From Sceloporus undulatus (lineage: Eukaryota > Chordata > Lepidosauria > Squamata > Phrynosomatidae), in assembly GCF_019175285.1 (NCBI RefSeq), contig NC_056527.1, positions 119,410,101-119,474,100 on the forward strand: DNA of 64,000 nucleotides, read 5' to 3'. This document shows, piece by piece, positions 1 to 11,140 of this stretch. Under the pieces are notes generated by a model, which did not search any database, had not been told where the DNA came from, and worked only from the letters and a program-made list of their open reading frames with translations. Within the stretch, counting starts at the first letter, position 1; each line of letters opens with the position of its first letter. Made by a program: the position numbers and the translations under genes.

Positions 1-3000
1 CCAAAAAAAACACAACAAAAAAGAAAAACCCAAAAAACCCAAACCAACAAAACAACCCCCCAAACAAACTACAACCCAACCACACCAACAACCAAAACAA
101 ACCCCCACAACAACCACACCCAAACACCAGAACAACAACCAAAACAAAACAAAAAAAACACAACACACACACACACCAAAACAACCCACCCACCGAAACA
201 CAACCCCCAACAAAACCAAGCAGACAACAAACACCCCCCACAACAAGAAACCCAACCACACCAAAACAAAAACACAACACACAAAACAAAACCCAACAAA
301 CAACCCCAACACAAACAACCACCAACCACCACAACCCAACCCACAACAAAACAACAACAAACAACCAACACCCCACAAGACAAACACACCCAAAAACCAC
401 AACCAACCCAACGCAAACCCCTCAAACACAACACAACCCCAAAACACCAAAAACCAAACCACCCCAGAAACCCCAAAACCACCAAACCACAACCCAACCA
501 CAAAACCACCACACCAACACCAACCCAACCCGGACACAAACCCACTCAAAAAAAAAAACCAACACAAACACCCCACACAACAAACCCAAAAACCCACCCA
601 CCACCCACAACAACAACCAACCACAAACCAAAAAGAACCCAACCCAAAAAAAACAAACGACCACAACCCCCAACCAAAAAACGCAACACCAACAACAAAC
701 ACACAACACCAACACCACAGAAACCAAACACACAAAAAAAAAACACCAACCAACACACACACCCACCACCACGCACAACCAACAAACACAACCCCAACCA
801 CACACCCCACAAACAAAAACCCAACAACCAAACCCCAAAAAACAAACACAACAAACACACAAACCCCACCAAACAACCAACAAAAAAACCCAACCACACC
901 CCCACACCACAAACATAAAAACACACAAACCAAACAAAAAAACAACAAACAACCCCAACCACAAAACCCCAAATCAAAAAACACACCCCACCAAACAGGA
1001 ACGACCCCAAACAAACCAAAAACAACCACCAACCACCAAAAACCCAAAACACCCACAGACAAAAAAAAAAAACACCAAAAACAACCAAACACAACACCAA
1101 AAAAAACCCACCCCAACCAACAAACCAACACAAAAACACCCCCACACCAAAACAAAACAACAAAACACACCACAACACCCAAACACCAACACCAACCCCC
1201 AACCCAAAACCACAACACCACCCAAAACACACACCAAAACACCCCCCCACCAACAACACAAACCAAAACCAAAACACCAAACAAAATAAAAAAACAAAAC
1301 AACCAAACCAACACAACACACAACCCAAACACAAAACAAAAACCCAAACAAAACACCCCCCTACAAAAACACACACAACCACACCAAAAAAACAACACAA
1401 CCAACACACCACAACAACAAAAACACCCAAACAAAACAACAACCAAAAACACACCCCAAAACCAACCTCCCAAAAAACACAGCACAAACCAAAACCCCAC
1501 AACCACACAACCCACCAAACACACAAACCACAAAACAAAAAACCCAAAAACAACCAAAAACCCAACAAAGAAACCACAACCAACAACCCCACCAACAACC
1601 AAAACAAAAAAAAACAACAAACCAAACAAACCACAACAACCACAAACAAAACCCCACAACAAAAAACCCACCACACCCAAACACAAACACACGACCCAAC
1701 AGCCCACACACCACAAACCACCAACCCAACCAAAAACAACAAAAAACAAAACCCCACCAAACAACCAAACCCACACAACAAAACCAAAACAAAACAAAAA
1801 AAACAACGACCCAACAAAGAACCACTACCAAACGCAAAGCAACACACACCACCCAACAACACCACACAAAAAAACCACAAACACCCCCCAAAAAACACAA
1901 CACCAAAAACCACCAAACAAACCCGAAAAAAAAAAACCCCAAACAAAAAAAACAACCCAACCCCCAACCAAAACACCAAACCACAACAACCACCCACACC
2001 ACCAACAAACAACACAACCAACCCACAAAAACAAACCCCAACAACCACAAACAAGAAAACAACACAAAAAACACACACAACCAAACAAAAAAAACAAAAA
2101 ACAAAACACCAAAACAAACACACCCCCAGAACCACCACCCCCAACCAAACCCAACACAAACCCACCCCAACCACACCAAAACAAATAACCCCACACAAAA
2201 ACAAACAACCAACCAAACAAACCTCCCCAAACAACAAAAACAACAAAAGAACAACACACCAGCCACCAACACCCAAACAACCACCCAACCAAAAAAAAAC
2301 CCCAAAACAACCCCCCAAACACCAACAAACAAAACCACCAACCCCAAAGCAACAAACCCCACACAAAAAAACCACCCCACAAACCAACAAACAAACCCAA
2401 ACTAACCCAAAAACACCCCAACAAAAAACACAACCCCACAACAAAAAACCCACAAAACAACACCCAAAACACAAAAACGAAAACACCCCAAACACACACA
2501 CCAACACACAAACCAAAACAACAAAACCAACAACAAAACAACACAAAAACAACCCAACACCAAAACACACAAAACAACAACAACCACACCACAACACCAC
2601 AAAAAAACCCCAAACACAGCCCACAAAAACCACCACACCCAAAAAAACCGAACACCACAAAACACCACCCAACCAACACACACCAAACCCAACACACACA
2701 ACCCCACAAACCAACAAACAACCACCAAACAACCACCCACCCCCACACCCCCCAACAAAAACCCAACACACAACACAAATCAACCCCCCAAACACACCCC
2801 CACCCCAAAAACAGCACAAGCCACAACAACCAACAACAACCACACACGAACCACCAAACACCCCAAAAACACCCAAGCCAACAACAAAACCCCCCACCCA
2901 CGACCCAACCACCAAACAAAAACACCCCAAAAAAAAACAAAGAACCCCCCCACCAAACCACACCAACCCCCAAACCAAACCACAACCAAACAAAACAACA

Positions 3001-5452
3001 AACAACAAAAAAAAACCAAACAACACAACAACAAACACAACAACCAACCCAAACACACACACACAAACAAACCCCCAAAAACCCCAAAACACCCAACCAA
3101 CAACCACAAACACAAAAAACCCACCCAACACAAAAAAAAAAAAAACCAACAAAACAACAACCAAAAAACCAAACCACCCAACCCAAAAAACAACCAACCA
3201 CCCACAACGCACCACACCACCCACCCCCAAACCAACCCCCCCACACAACCACCAAAACAAAAACACCCCACAAAAACACAACCACAACACAAAACACAAC
3301 AACCCCCCACCACAAAAGCCACCACACAAACACCAAAACACCTACACACAAAACAAAACACACACACAACACCACACCAACAAAAAAACAAAAAACCAAC
3401 CGACAACCCCGAACCCAAACAAACCAAACACCCCAAAAGCCACCCCCACCAACACCACACACCACACAACCCCAAACACCAAAAACAACAAAAACCCCCA
3501 CCCAAACAACCAACAAACCACCCAACACACACAACCACAACCACAACAAAAACACCCACCCACACCCACCCCAAAACCCACCACAACACATAACCCCCCA
3601 CACACAAAACACACCACCCCCAAAAACAACCAAACACCACAAAAACACAACACACACGCAAAAACAAAAAAAAAACACACACCAAAAACAACAACACACA
3701 ACACACAAACAAACAACCAAACACACCCCGCCAACAACACACCAAACCCAACAAAAACCCACCCAAACAAACACCCCAAAACCCCAACAACCACCAACCA
3801 ACCAATACAAACAAAACCACACAACAACCCAAAACCCACCACAACACAAAACCAAAAACCACAACCAAAAAAAAAAAAAAAACCACCAAACAAAAAACCC
3901 CACCAACCCCCAAAAAACAACGCAACCAACCAAAAAAACCAACCCACCAAACCACACCACAACAAAAAAACACCACACCCAAAACAAAAAAACAAACCCA
4001 CAAAAAACACACCACAAAACCAAACACAACAAACAAACCACAACCAACACCCCGACCACAACACCACACCACCAACAAACACCACACCACCAAACAAACC
4101 CCCACAACAATAACACCCCCAAACCCAACCAAAACCCACAAAAACCCCCCAACCCCCCAAAACAAGAAAACCACACCCACACACCAACCAAAACACAAAA
4201 AAAAAACACAACAAACCACACCACCACAACACCCACCCACAAAACCAAAAAAAACCACCAAACCAACACCAAACCCCAACACACCACAAAAACCAACAAC
4301 CAAAAAACACAAACCACCAAAAACCCAAAACCACCCCAAAGACAACCAAAAAACAAAAAAACACCACCAAACCCCAAGAAAAAAAAACACAAACACCAAC
4401 AACCACAAAAACCCACACACCACCCACCAACACAAAAACCCAAAAACCAAAAAAAACAACAAACCAACACACAAAACACAACACACACACACAACAAACA
4501 AAACAAAACCCAACAACACCCACACACCCAAACCACAACCCAAACCCCCCACCAACAAACACACCAAACCCAAAACCCAAACCACAAACACAGCACAACA
4601 AAAACAAGCACACAACAAACAACCGCCCCAACCAAACACCAACCCCAACACAAAAAAAAAACCAAACCAAAAACACCCCACCCCCACCCCACACCACACC
4701 ACCCCAAACAAAGCACAAACAAACAAAACCCCACAAACCCCCCACCACAAAAACCAAAACACACCACCACACCACACACCCCAAAAACAAAAAAAAAACC
4801 AACACCACCCCCAAAACCCCCAACACCCCCCCAAAACACCCCACCACACCCACAAAACAAACAAAAAACCACAAAAACCCCCAAAAACCAACCCAGAAAC
4901 ACCCAAACCCAACCAAAACAAAAAACCAAAACAAGAAACCACCAAAACCACCAACCCACCACCAAAAACCCACCCACACAAACACCAAAACCACACCAAA
5001 AACCACAAAAAAACCAAAACACAAAACACAACACCAAACCAAAACAAAAACAAACAAAACACCTAACCACAAACCCACCCACCAAACCACACAAACCCCA
5101 CAAAAGCAAACAAAACACATAAACAACACAAAACCCAACCCAACCAACCAACAACACACACACAAACCAACACAACAAACACAAACACAAACCCACACCA
5201 AACAACCCCCAACACACACCCACAACACCAATCAACAAAAAACAAACACCCCCCATAAACCCCACAAAAAACCAACCACAAACACACACAAACAACAAAC
5301 CAACAACCCCAAAAACCAACCACCACAACCCACAACACACCCCAAACACAAAAACACAACAACAACCAACAAAAACACCAACCACAAAGCCACCACAAAA
5401 AACACCCACAAACACAACCACACAACCAAAACACCCAAAACAGCCAGCACCC
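1..5452. repeat. Two-letter (A/C) low-complexity tract, probable artefact
   Basis: Almost every base is A or C on the plus strand. By eye the first 600 bases hold only about 14 G or T. There is no visible repeat unit or period, so it is unlike a satellite, microsatellite or telomere array. The tract touches the window's first base and ends abruptly near 5452, where normal four-letter sequence begins. The minus strand is therefore G/T only and cannot contain TAA, TAG or TGA except at the rare exceptions, which explains its very long open frames rich in Gly, Val, Cys, Phe, Trp and Leu. No gene is called here. I favour a sequencing or assembly artefact at a contig end; extreme natural strand asymmetry is the alternative. 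Confidence 0.9.
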
Positions 5453-6384
5453 CCTCCTCTGTCGCGTTGTTGGTCGGGTTGGCCTCCAGGCCAGGAGTCC
5501 TTTCTGAACTGGATTCATTTGGCCTTGACCCCTTCAGAGAAGAAGGCTGGGGAAGACATTCTGGTGGGTACAGACAGTTGTGGTCCTCCCCTTGGCTTTT
5601 TACACCCCAACCTTTTCCTCCTTCTGATTTATTCTTTTATGCAAGCTATACCAGTTTTGCGGCCAGATTGGGGTTTTCATTTTGACGGGGTCCTTTTGAC
5701 CGGTATAGCACAAGGCTGGGTTTATCAAATGGTTCTATCAGAACGAAATAATCCAGCTTGGATTAGGCATGGTCTGATAGCGGAAAAAAAAATGGAAAGA
5801 AAAAAAAAACGACCTTGCTTTCCTCTCCTCCTCAGCCCTATAATTTCCTGTGCGTTTTCCTTTTGAAACCCAGGGTCTCCTGCAGCACAAGCTGGCACTT
5901 GAAACCCAGGCCTTAGCGGGCTCCGAAGGAGATGGCAGCTTCAAAGGTCCAATGTTCTCTTCTTTAAATTGTGGGGGCTTTAGAAACTCGGTGACCAGAA
6001 TGTTCATAAAAACACAAAAGGAGTTGCAAAAAACGTCACAAAATTAGGATTATGAATTAAAAACATCAATAGGGAATTACAAAAACAAAAGAAAAAAAAA
6101 AACACTAAATTATATAAATATGAAGAATGCTTCTTAGTTTTCATGCTCAAAATGAGACATAGAATATAGTTGAAAGTAGACCGCATTAATAAGGGCCCTG
6201 ATTTCCAGTCCAACCCTTCCTTCTTATGCATTGCAGGAAAATCCAAAATAAAAAAGATCCCTGACAGACAACCATTCCAAAGCTCTGTTTTTTTTAAAAA
6301 AGATATCCAAGGAAGAGAACTCTATCACACTTCGAGGAAAGTGAGTCAATTTCATTGTCGAAAAAAAAAAAAGCCCTTACTTAA
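5453..6384. other. Unassigned non-coding sequence
   Basis: Ordinary four-letter sequence starts here. It is AT-rich towards the right, with several A-runs near 5790, 6090 and 6360. I see no exon, splice-bounded frame or recognisable repeat. ENO3, the expected neighbour of PFN1 on this side in mammals, is not visible. Confidence 0.5.
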
Positions 6385-7139
6385 GAAGTTTCCTCCTAAT
6401 TGTTTGAGTTGGAAATCTTCTTTTCTGAAAGCTTGCATTCATTGTTCTGCGTCCTATTTCTTGGAAGCAGCAACAAAAAACAAAATCGCTCCCTCCTCAT
6501 GTGACATCCTTTCAAATATTTAAACAGTGCTATCATATCACCCTCTAACCTTCTCTTCTCCAGGCTAAACACCCAGCATCCCTTCATCAGTCGTTCCGCC
6601 AGGGCTCATGGTTTCCAGACCTTTCACACATTTAGTTGCCCCCTTTGGACACATGGCTCCAGTTTCTCAACATCCTTTTGTGAATTGTGGGGCCAGAAAA
6701 CTGGACACAATATTCCAGTGGGTCTGACCAAAGCAGAATAGAGTGGCAATGTTACTTTCCTTGACCTAGACCATACTTTATATTGATGCAGCCTAAAATT
6801 GCATTGGCTTTTTAGCTGCCGCATTGCACTTTTGACTCATGTTTCAACTTGTGGTCTACTAAGACCCTAGATCCCTTTCACACGTAGAAGTCTCTCATTC
6901 AGCCAGGTGTCCCCCATAATCCTATATCGTGCAGTTTTATTTTTCCTCCCTAAGTGCAATACCTTAAATTTCATTTTCTCCGTGTTGAATTTCATTTTGT
7001 TTAGCTTGGCCCAGCTTTTCTAGTCTGTTCAGGTCATTTTGAATCTTGATCCTGTCCTCGGGAGTTAGCTATTCCTCCTAATCTGCAAATTTGAATAAGT
7101 ATGCTCCCAATTCTGTCATCCAGTCATTTTGGGATTCCT
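6385..7139 (-). mobile_element. CR1 LINE fragment (3' part of reverse transcriptase ORF)
   Basis: Minus-strand reading gives the CR1 signature around a FSLEKRRLEGD-like peptide (6480-6590), and further 5' the DLGVLVDHKLNMS-type block (reverse complement of about 6835-6875). It aligns by eye with the copy at 37072-37880. It is degraded by substitutions and small indels and is an old 5'-truncated LINE copy, not a gene. Confidence 0.85.
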
Positions 7140-7204
7140 CCTGGAAAAGAAAGTTTGAAAAGTAGGAACACATCTTGGAAAAGGAGGACATCTGGCCACC
7201 CTGA

Positions 7205-7640
7205 CAGAACTGGGCAAACAGGATTATTCCAGATTAGGCCTGACCAAAGCAGAACAGAGGCACTATGACTTTCCTCAATCTAGAACACTATACTTCTATT
7301 GATGCAGCCTAAATTGCATTGCTCTTTTAAGCTGGACTGCAATCGCACTGTTGACTTGGTGGTCCACTAAACTCCCAAATCCCTTTTGCATGTGCTGTTG
7401 TCAAGCCAAGTGTCCCCCATCCTATAATTCTGTGCATTACATTTCTCCCTATTGAAAATTCTTTGTTAGTTGTTGGCCCACTTTCTAATCTTGCGAACCG
7501 TCATTTTTAATTTTAAATCCTCTCCTCTGGGGCATTTGGCCTCTCCTCCAAATTGGTGTCATCTGCAAATGTGGAAAACATGCCTTCTTTTCCTTCATCT
7601 AAGATGCTGAATAGCCCTGGGCCCAGGACAGACATGCTAA
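7205..7640 (-). mobile_element. Second CR1 LINE fragment
   Basis: A second copy of the same CR1 segment (the stretch meaning 'Pol II-like reading: GPGLRDLGVLVD' region) repeats sequence seen at 6690-7130, in the same orientation. It is separated from the first copy by about 65 bp of other sequence. It is probably an independent insertion or a local duplication and is heavily degraded. Confidence 0.75.
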
Positions 7641-9400
7641 GTCCCCACTGTGGGCGCATCAACATCCGTTCCCTTTCCCATCCTGTGGGGTTATCAATGG
7701 GGCAATTGCTTCTTTCTGCTCCACTTGCCGCTCATGCGGAGGCAGAAAGGTGTCGCTTACTCCTGCCCCATCACTTCGCCACTTCCTGGGCCAACCACAT
7801 TTTTGCGCATTGCTTGAGTCAGAGGAAAAAGATGGGGTTTCAGCCGTTGGTCTACCAAGCTGCCTGGGTCAGAATAGGTTCACATGGAAAGTCTTTTTTG
7901 AGTTGTTGGCCTCTTCTCCATGCCTTGCCATGTTCTCTGCCACCCCACATGGGAGTAACCTCATACCATGGAACAAGGGGGCCATTTTTGGAAGTAACCC
8001 CCTAGGCCCCCTTGCTGTGTGTTGTGCACATGCGTCTGTGTGTGGGGAGGACGGGAAGAAAGTGAGGGTGTTGCACAAAAGGTGTTGCAGAAGTCAGTTG
8101 GGGGCAATGCCAGGCACTGGCGCGTCACCTATGCTGGATTGAGGTTGAGCCGCGGGCGAGATGTGGACACAGAGGCCTCCTTTGGTGGGTCAGGACCCAC
8201 CCACCAATTTTCTGGCAAGCGGGAGAAAGAGCAGTGCTGGCATGCCCTCCAGCCCTGGGCATATGGGCTTATTTTGTTTTGTGTTTGCTTTTCTCCAAAA
8301 AGGAGCCAAGGCATTTTCAAAACCTTTACAGTGGAAAGATTAATTGGGGTACGTTCTAATAACCAGCGTTTAAAAACAGTAGTGGAGATTTGTGTAAAAA
8401 AATCATTTAACAAACATTAAGGGAAAGCTCACGTATCTGTCAGTCAAGCTACATGCCTATATAAACAAATATATGAACTATTTGCAGAACCAAAGCAGAT
8501 TACATACAGAATGAAATACAGTATATGGCAACAGATACAGATAATCAACAAATGCAGTCTAAAATCACCATTTTACATTAATATTAAGATTAAATGAAAT
8601 GAAAGCATAATACAGAGGCAAATCCTAAACCTATGGGCTCCTCGTTCCCTTGGAGATGTTGGGTCTCCGTAGCAAGTTTTTGGGGGCCTGGATCCACGTC
8701 CTTTGAATGGGGCAGGGTTGGGGCCTGAGTGGATCAGGCCCAGATTGTCTGGATCAGACTTTGAAACCAAGGCGCTTGTTGTTTCCCGAGGTTCACTTTA
8801 TACATGGAGAAATCCAAAAACCAGGCCCTGCAGTGAGCATCCCAGAGGGCCTGGGGTTCCAAAGGCAAACCCAAAGACCCTGCCAAGGGGGGAGATACGT
8901 GTCCCTTTCCCCCCCCCCCGAAAGGTTCTCCTTTTGCACAGTGCTGAAGAAGAGGCGCTGGGGAGGCATGCGCAACGCATTGGGTGCTCCCTGCCCCAAA
9001 ATGTCACTTTCCCCTCACTTTGGTCCAAGGGGGTTGGTGGGTGGGGGGGGGCCTCTGCTGTTTAACATGATGGAGCTTCTCCCTTAAATATCTGAAAGGG
9101 ATCTTGCATAGAGAAGGTGGAATGAGCTTTTTTCCCTGCTGCTCCAGAACCAGAACCAGTGGCTGGACAATGAGAAGATAAAGAGGTTCTGCCTCAACGT
9201 TAGTTACAAATCCTAGATGGCAAAAGCTGTCCTTTTGGGGTGGGGCTCACCCTTCCCTGGGGGACCCATAGGCTGGATTGGAGGGCATCACGGGACCCTT
9301 GCCCCCCCAGGCCCATCCATCCACCACCCTTTTTTTTTGGGGGGGGGATGTCTGGCAATTCTCCCAGTGGTCCCCCGCCCTCCTTGCCCAATCCAGAGGG
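7641..9400. other. Unassigned intergenic sequence
   Basis: No exon-like frame with splice sites was found. The stretch holds poly-C (about 8910-8920) and poly-G runs (about 9048-9056 and 9340-9347) and an AT-rich remnant at 8430-8630 that resembles old LINE-tail sequence. The open frames here change codon character freely and overlap on both strands, so they are not called. Confidence 0.45.
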
Positions 9401-9506
9401 GCGCCATGACTATTATTATTAGCATTTACTATATAAGCGCTGTAGAGTTTTACACAGGCATAAACGCTGCAGATGGAGCCCACTCCAGAGCAAAGACGGT
9501 CTAAAG

Positions 9507-9676
9507 CAGTGGTCCCGTCCTGTGGGTGGGAGCCCTTTGGGGGTCAAATGACCCTTTCATGGGGGTCGCCTAAGACCATTGGAAAACACATATTTAATTA
9601 CAGTTATGAAGTAGCAATGAAAATAATTCATGGGTTTGTATTAAAGGTCGTGGCATCAGGAAGCTGGGAACCACTG
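9507..9676. mobile_element. SPIN-type hAT non-autonomous DNA transposon remnant
   Basis: The element starts with CAGTGG and ends with AACCACTG, the hAT/SPIN termini. The left arm keeps the SPIN blocks reading 'CCTTTGGGGGTCAA', 'GGGGTCGCCTAAGACCAT' and 'GGAAAACACATATTTAATTA'; the right arm keeps 'TTATGAAGTAGCAATGAA' and 'TATTAAAGGTCGTGGCATCA'. The middle is deleted, leaving 170 bp. Flanking octamers (9499-9506 gtctaaag, 9677-9684 ggctataa) agree at 5 of 8 positions, as expected of a decayed 8-bp hAT target duplication. SPIN elements are known to have entered several tetrapod lineages, including Anolis, horizontally. The copy has no transposase and is inert. Confidence 0.82.
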
Positions 9677-10079
9677 GGCTATAAGGAAAGCAAGGCATGG
9701 CACAACCAAGCACTGGCCGCAGGAAAGGTCTCTCTCTCTGTGTGTATTGGGGGGGGGTCCCTTCTGTGTTCCTTGCCATAGGAAGCCACATCCCCACCTC
9801 AGGGCTTCCTGTGGGGGGCATAGGGCTACTGAGGGGGGGGGTGAGAAAAGGCGTTTTTCCAGGACTGGTTTTGCTGTGTTCTACAAGGACCCACACTGGG
9901 GGAGATGGGAGTGGTAGTCCAAGAAGGGCGTCAGGTTACTGGGAGACCGTTGGGGGAATGAGGAGGTCCAGGGCCCCCCTCAGTGGCCCCCTTCGTCCTG
10001 GGGGAGGTTAGGACCGTAAATGCCCCCCCCAGAATTTCTGGAGGGCAAAGGCAGATCAGAGGCAAATAGGAGGCCCCTT

Positions 10080-11140
10080 TGTTCCTTCCCTTCTCCCACC
10101 GCGCATGCAGCGCGCGCCCCTGGCGGCCAGAAGGGGAAGGGCCCTGGCGCGTGCCGCAGAAAGGGCGCGAGCGGGGCCCCGCCCTGCGCCCTTGGCCCCG
10201 CCCCCGCCGCGCCTTCCTCCTCCCTCCTCCTCCTCCTCTCCTCTTTCTGGCCGGAGCGAGAAAGAGAAGAAGGATCCCGCCGCGAAGGGAGAAGCAGCCG
10301 CCGCCGCCGCCGAGGCCAGGGTCCTCCTCCTCGTCCGTCCGTCCTCTGGTGTGTGCTCCTCCTCTCCCGTCGTCGTTCTCGCGGTCCCTTCGCCATGAGC
10401 GGCTGGAGCTGCTACATCGACAGCCTGATGGCCGACGACACGTGCCAAGACGCCGCCATCGTCGGCTACAAGGAGCCCCCGCCGTCGGGGCCGCGCCCCC
10501 CGGAAGGCCTTCGCCAACATCAGGTCAGCGGAAGGAGGGATGGAGGGAGGGCCACAAGCCGGGGACCCCCTTCCCCTGGCCGAGGCCCGGGCCTCTTTGT
10601 GCCCCAAGGGCCCCTTAGGACCCCCCCCCCAGTCAGGGGAGGCCTGGCGGCGGAAACGAAAAACACAAACCGGCCTCCCTCCCTCCTCCTCCTCCGCCTC
10701 GTGCCACGTCCTCCTTCTGCCGGAGCCCCCCCCCACCAGGCCTACTGCAACGCACAGAATCCTCGGCATCAGGGAAGGAACTCGGGGCCTTCTTCTCTCT
10801 CTTTGGGGGAAGAGGCCCGGGCCTCAAAGGGCCTCAGCGCCCCCCGCCGGGAGAGGCCCGAAGAGGCGCCCTCCCTGGATCTGGGCGCGAGGAAGAAAGG
10901 CCCTCGCCCTCCCACCTCCCGCCCCCCCTCTCCTCCTCCGCCTCCTCCACCCCCCCCCGTTTCCACGAAGCACTCCCCCCCTTCCTCCTCCCCCCCCCCC
11001 CCTCTCCTCCTCCCCCCCCGCCCCCCCTCTCCTCTCCCCCCCCCCGTTTCCCCGAAGCGGAAGTGCAGAGGCGGGGGCCGCGCCTGCTGCCCTGGGCGCG
11101 AGCGGAAAGTCGGCGAGGGAGTGTGCAAGCAGTGCCCCCT
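10080..11140 (+). promoter_or_regulatory. CpG island and promoter of PFN1
   Basis: GC and CpG content rise sharply from about 10080 and stay high across the first exon and the start of intron 1. An NRF1-like core (GCGCATGC at about 10101) and GC boxes precede the start codon at 10395. No TATA box is evident, as is usual for a housekeeping gene. The transcription start cannot be placed exactly. Confidence 0.7.

Noticed and set aside
1-5452. A/C tract as a telomere or satellite array
   Set aside because: No CCCTAA-type unit and no repeating period are visible.
69-5518. Very long minus-strand open frames (up to about 1200 codons) in the first 5.4 kb
   Set aside because: They follow automatically from a strand made of G and T, which cannot spell stop codons. 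The products are only Gly, Val, Cys, Phe, Trp and Leu, overlap in all three frames and match no protein type.
5453-10080. ENO3 exons upstream of PFN1
   Set aside because: No enolase start peptide or catalytic block was found; the region is repeats and unassigned sequence.
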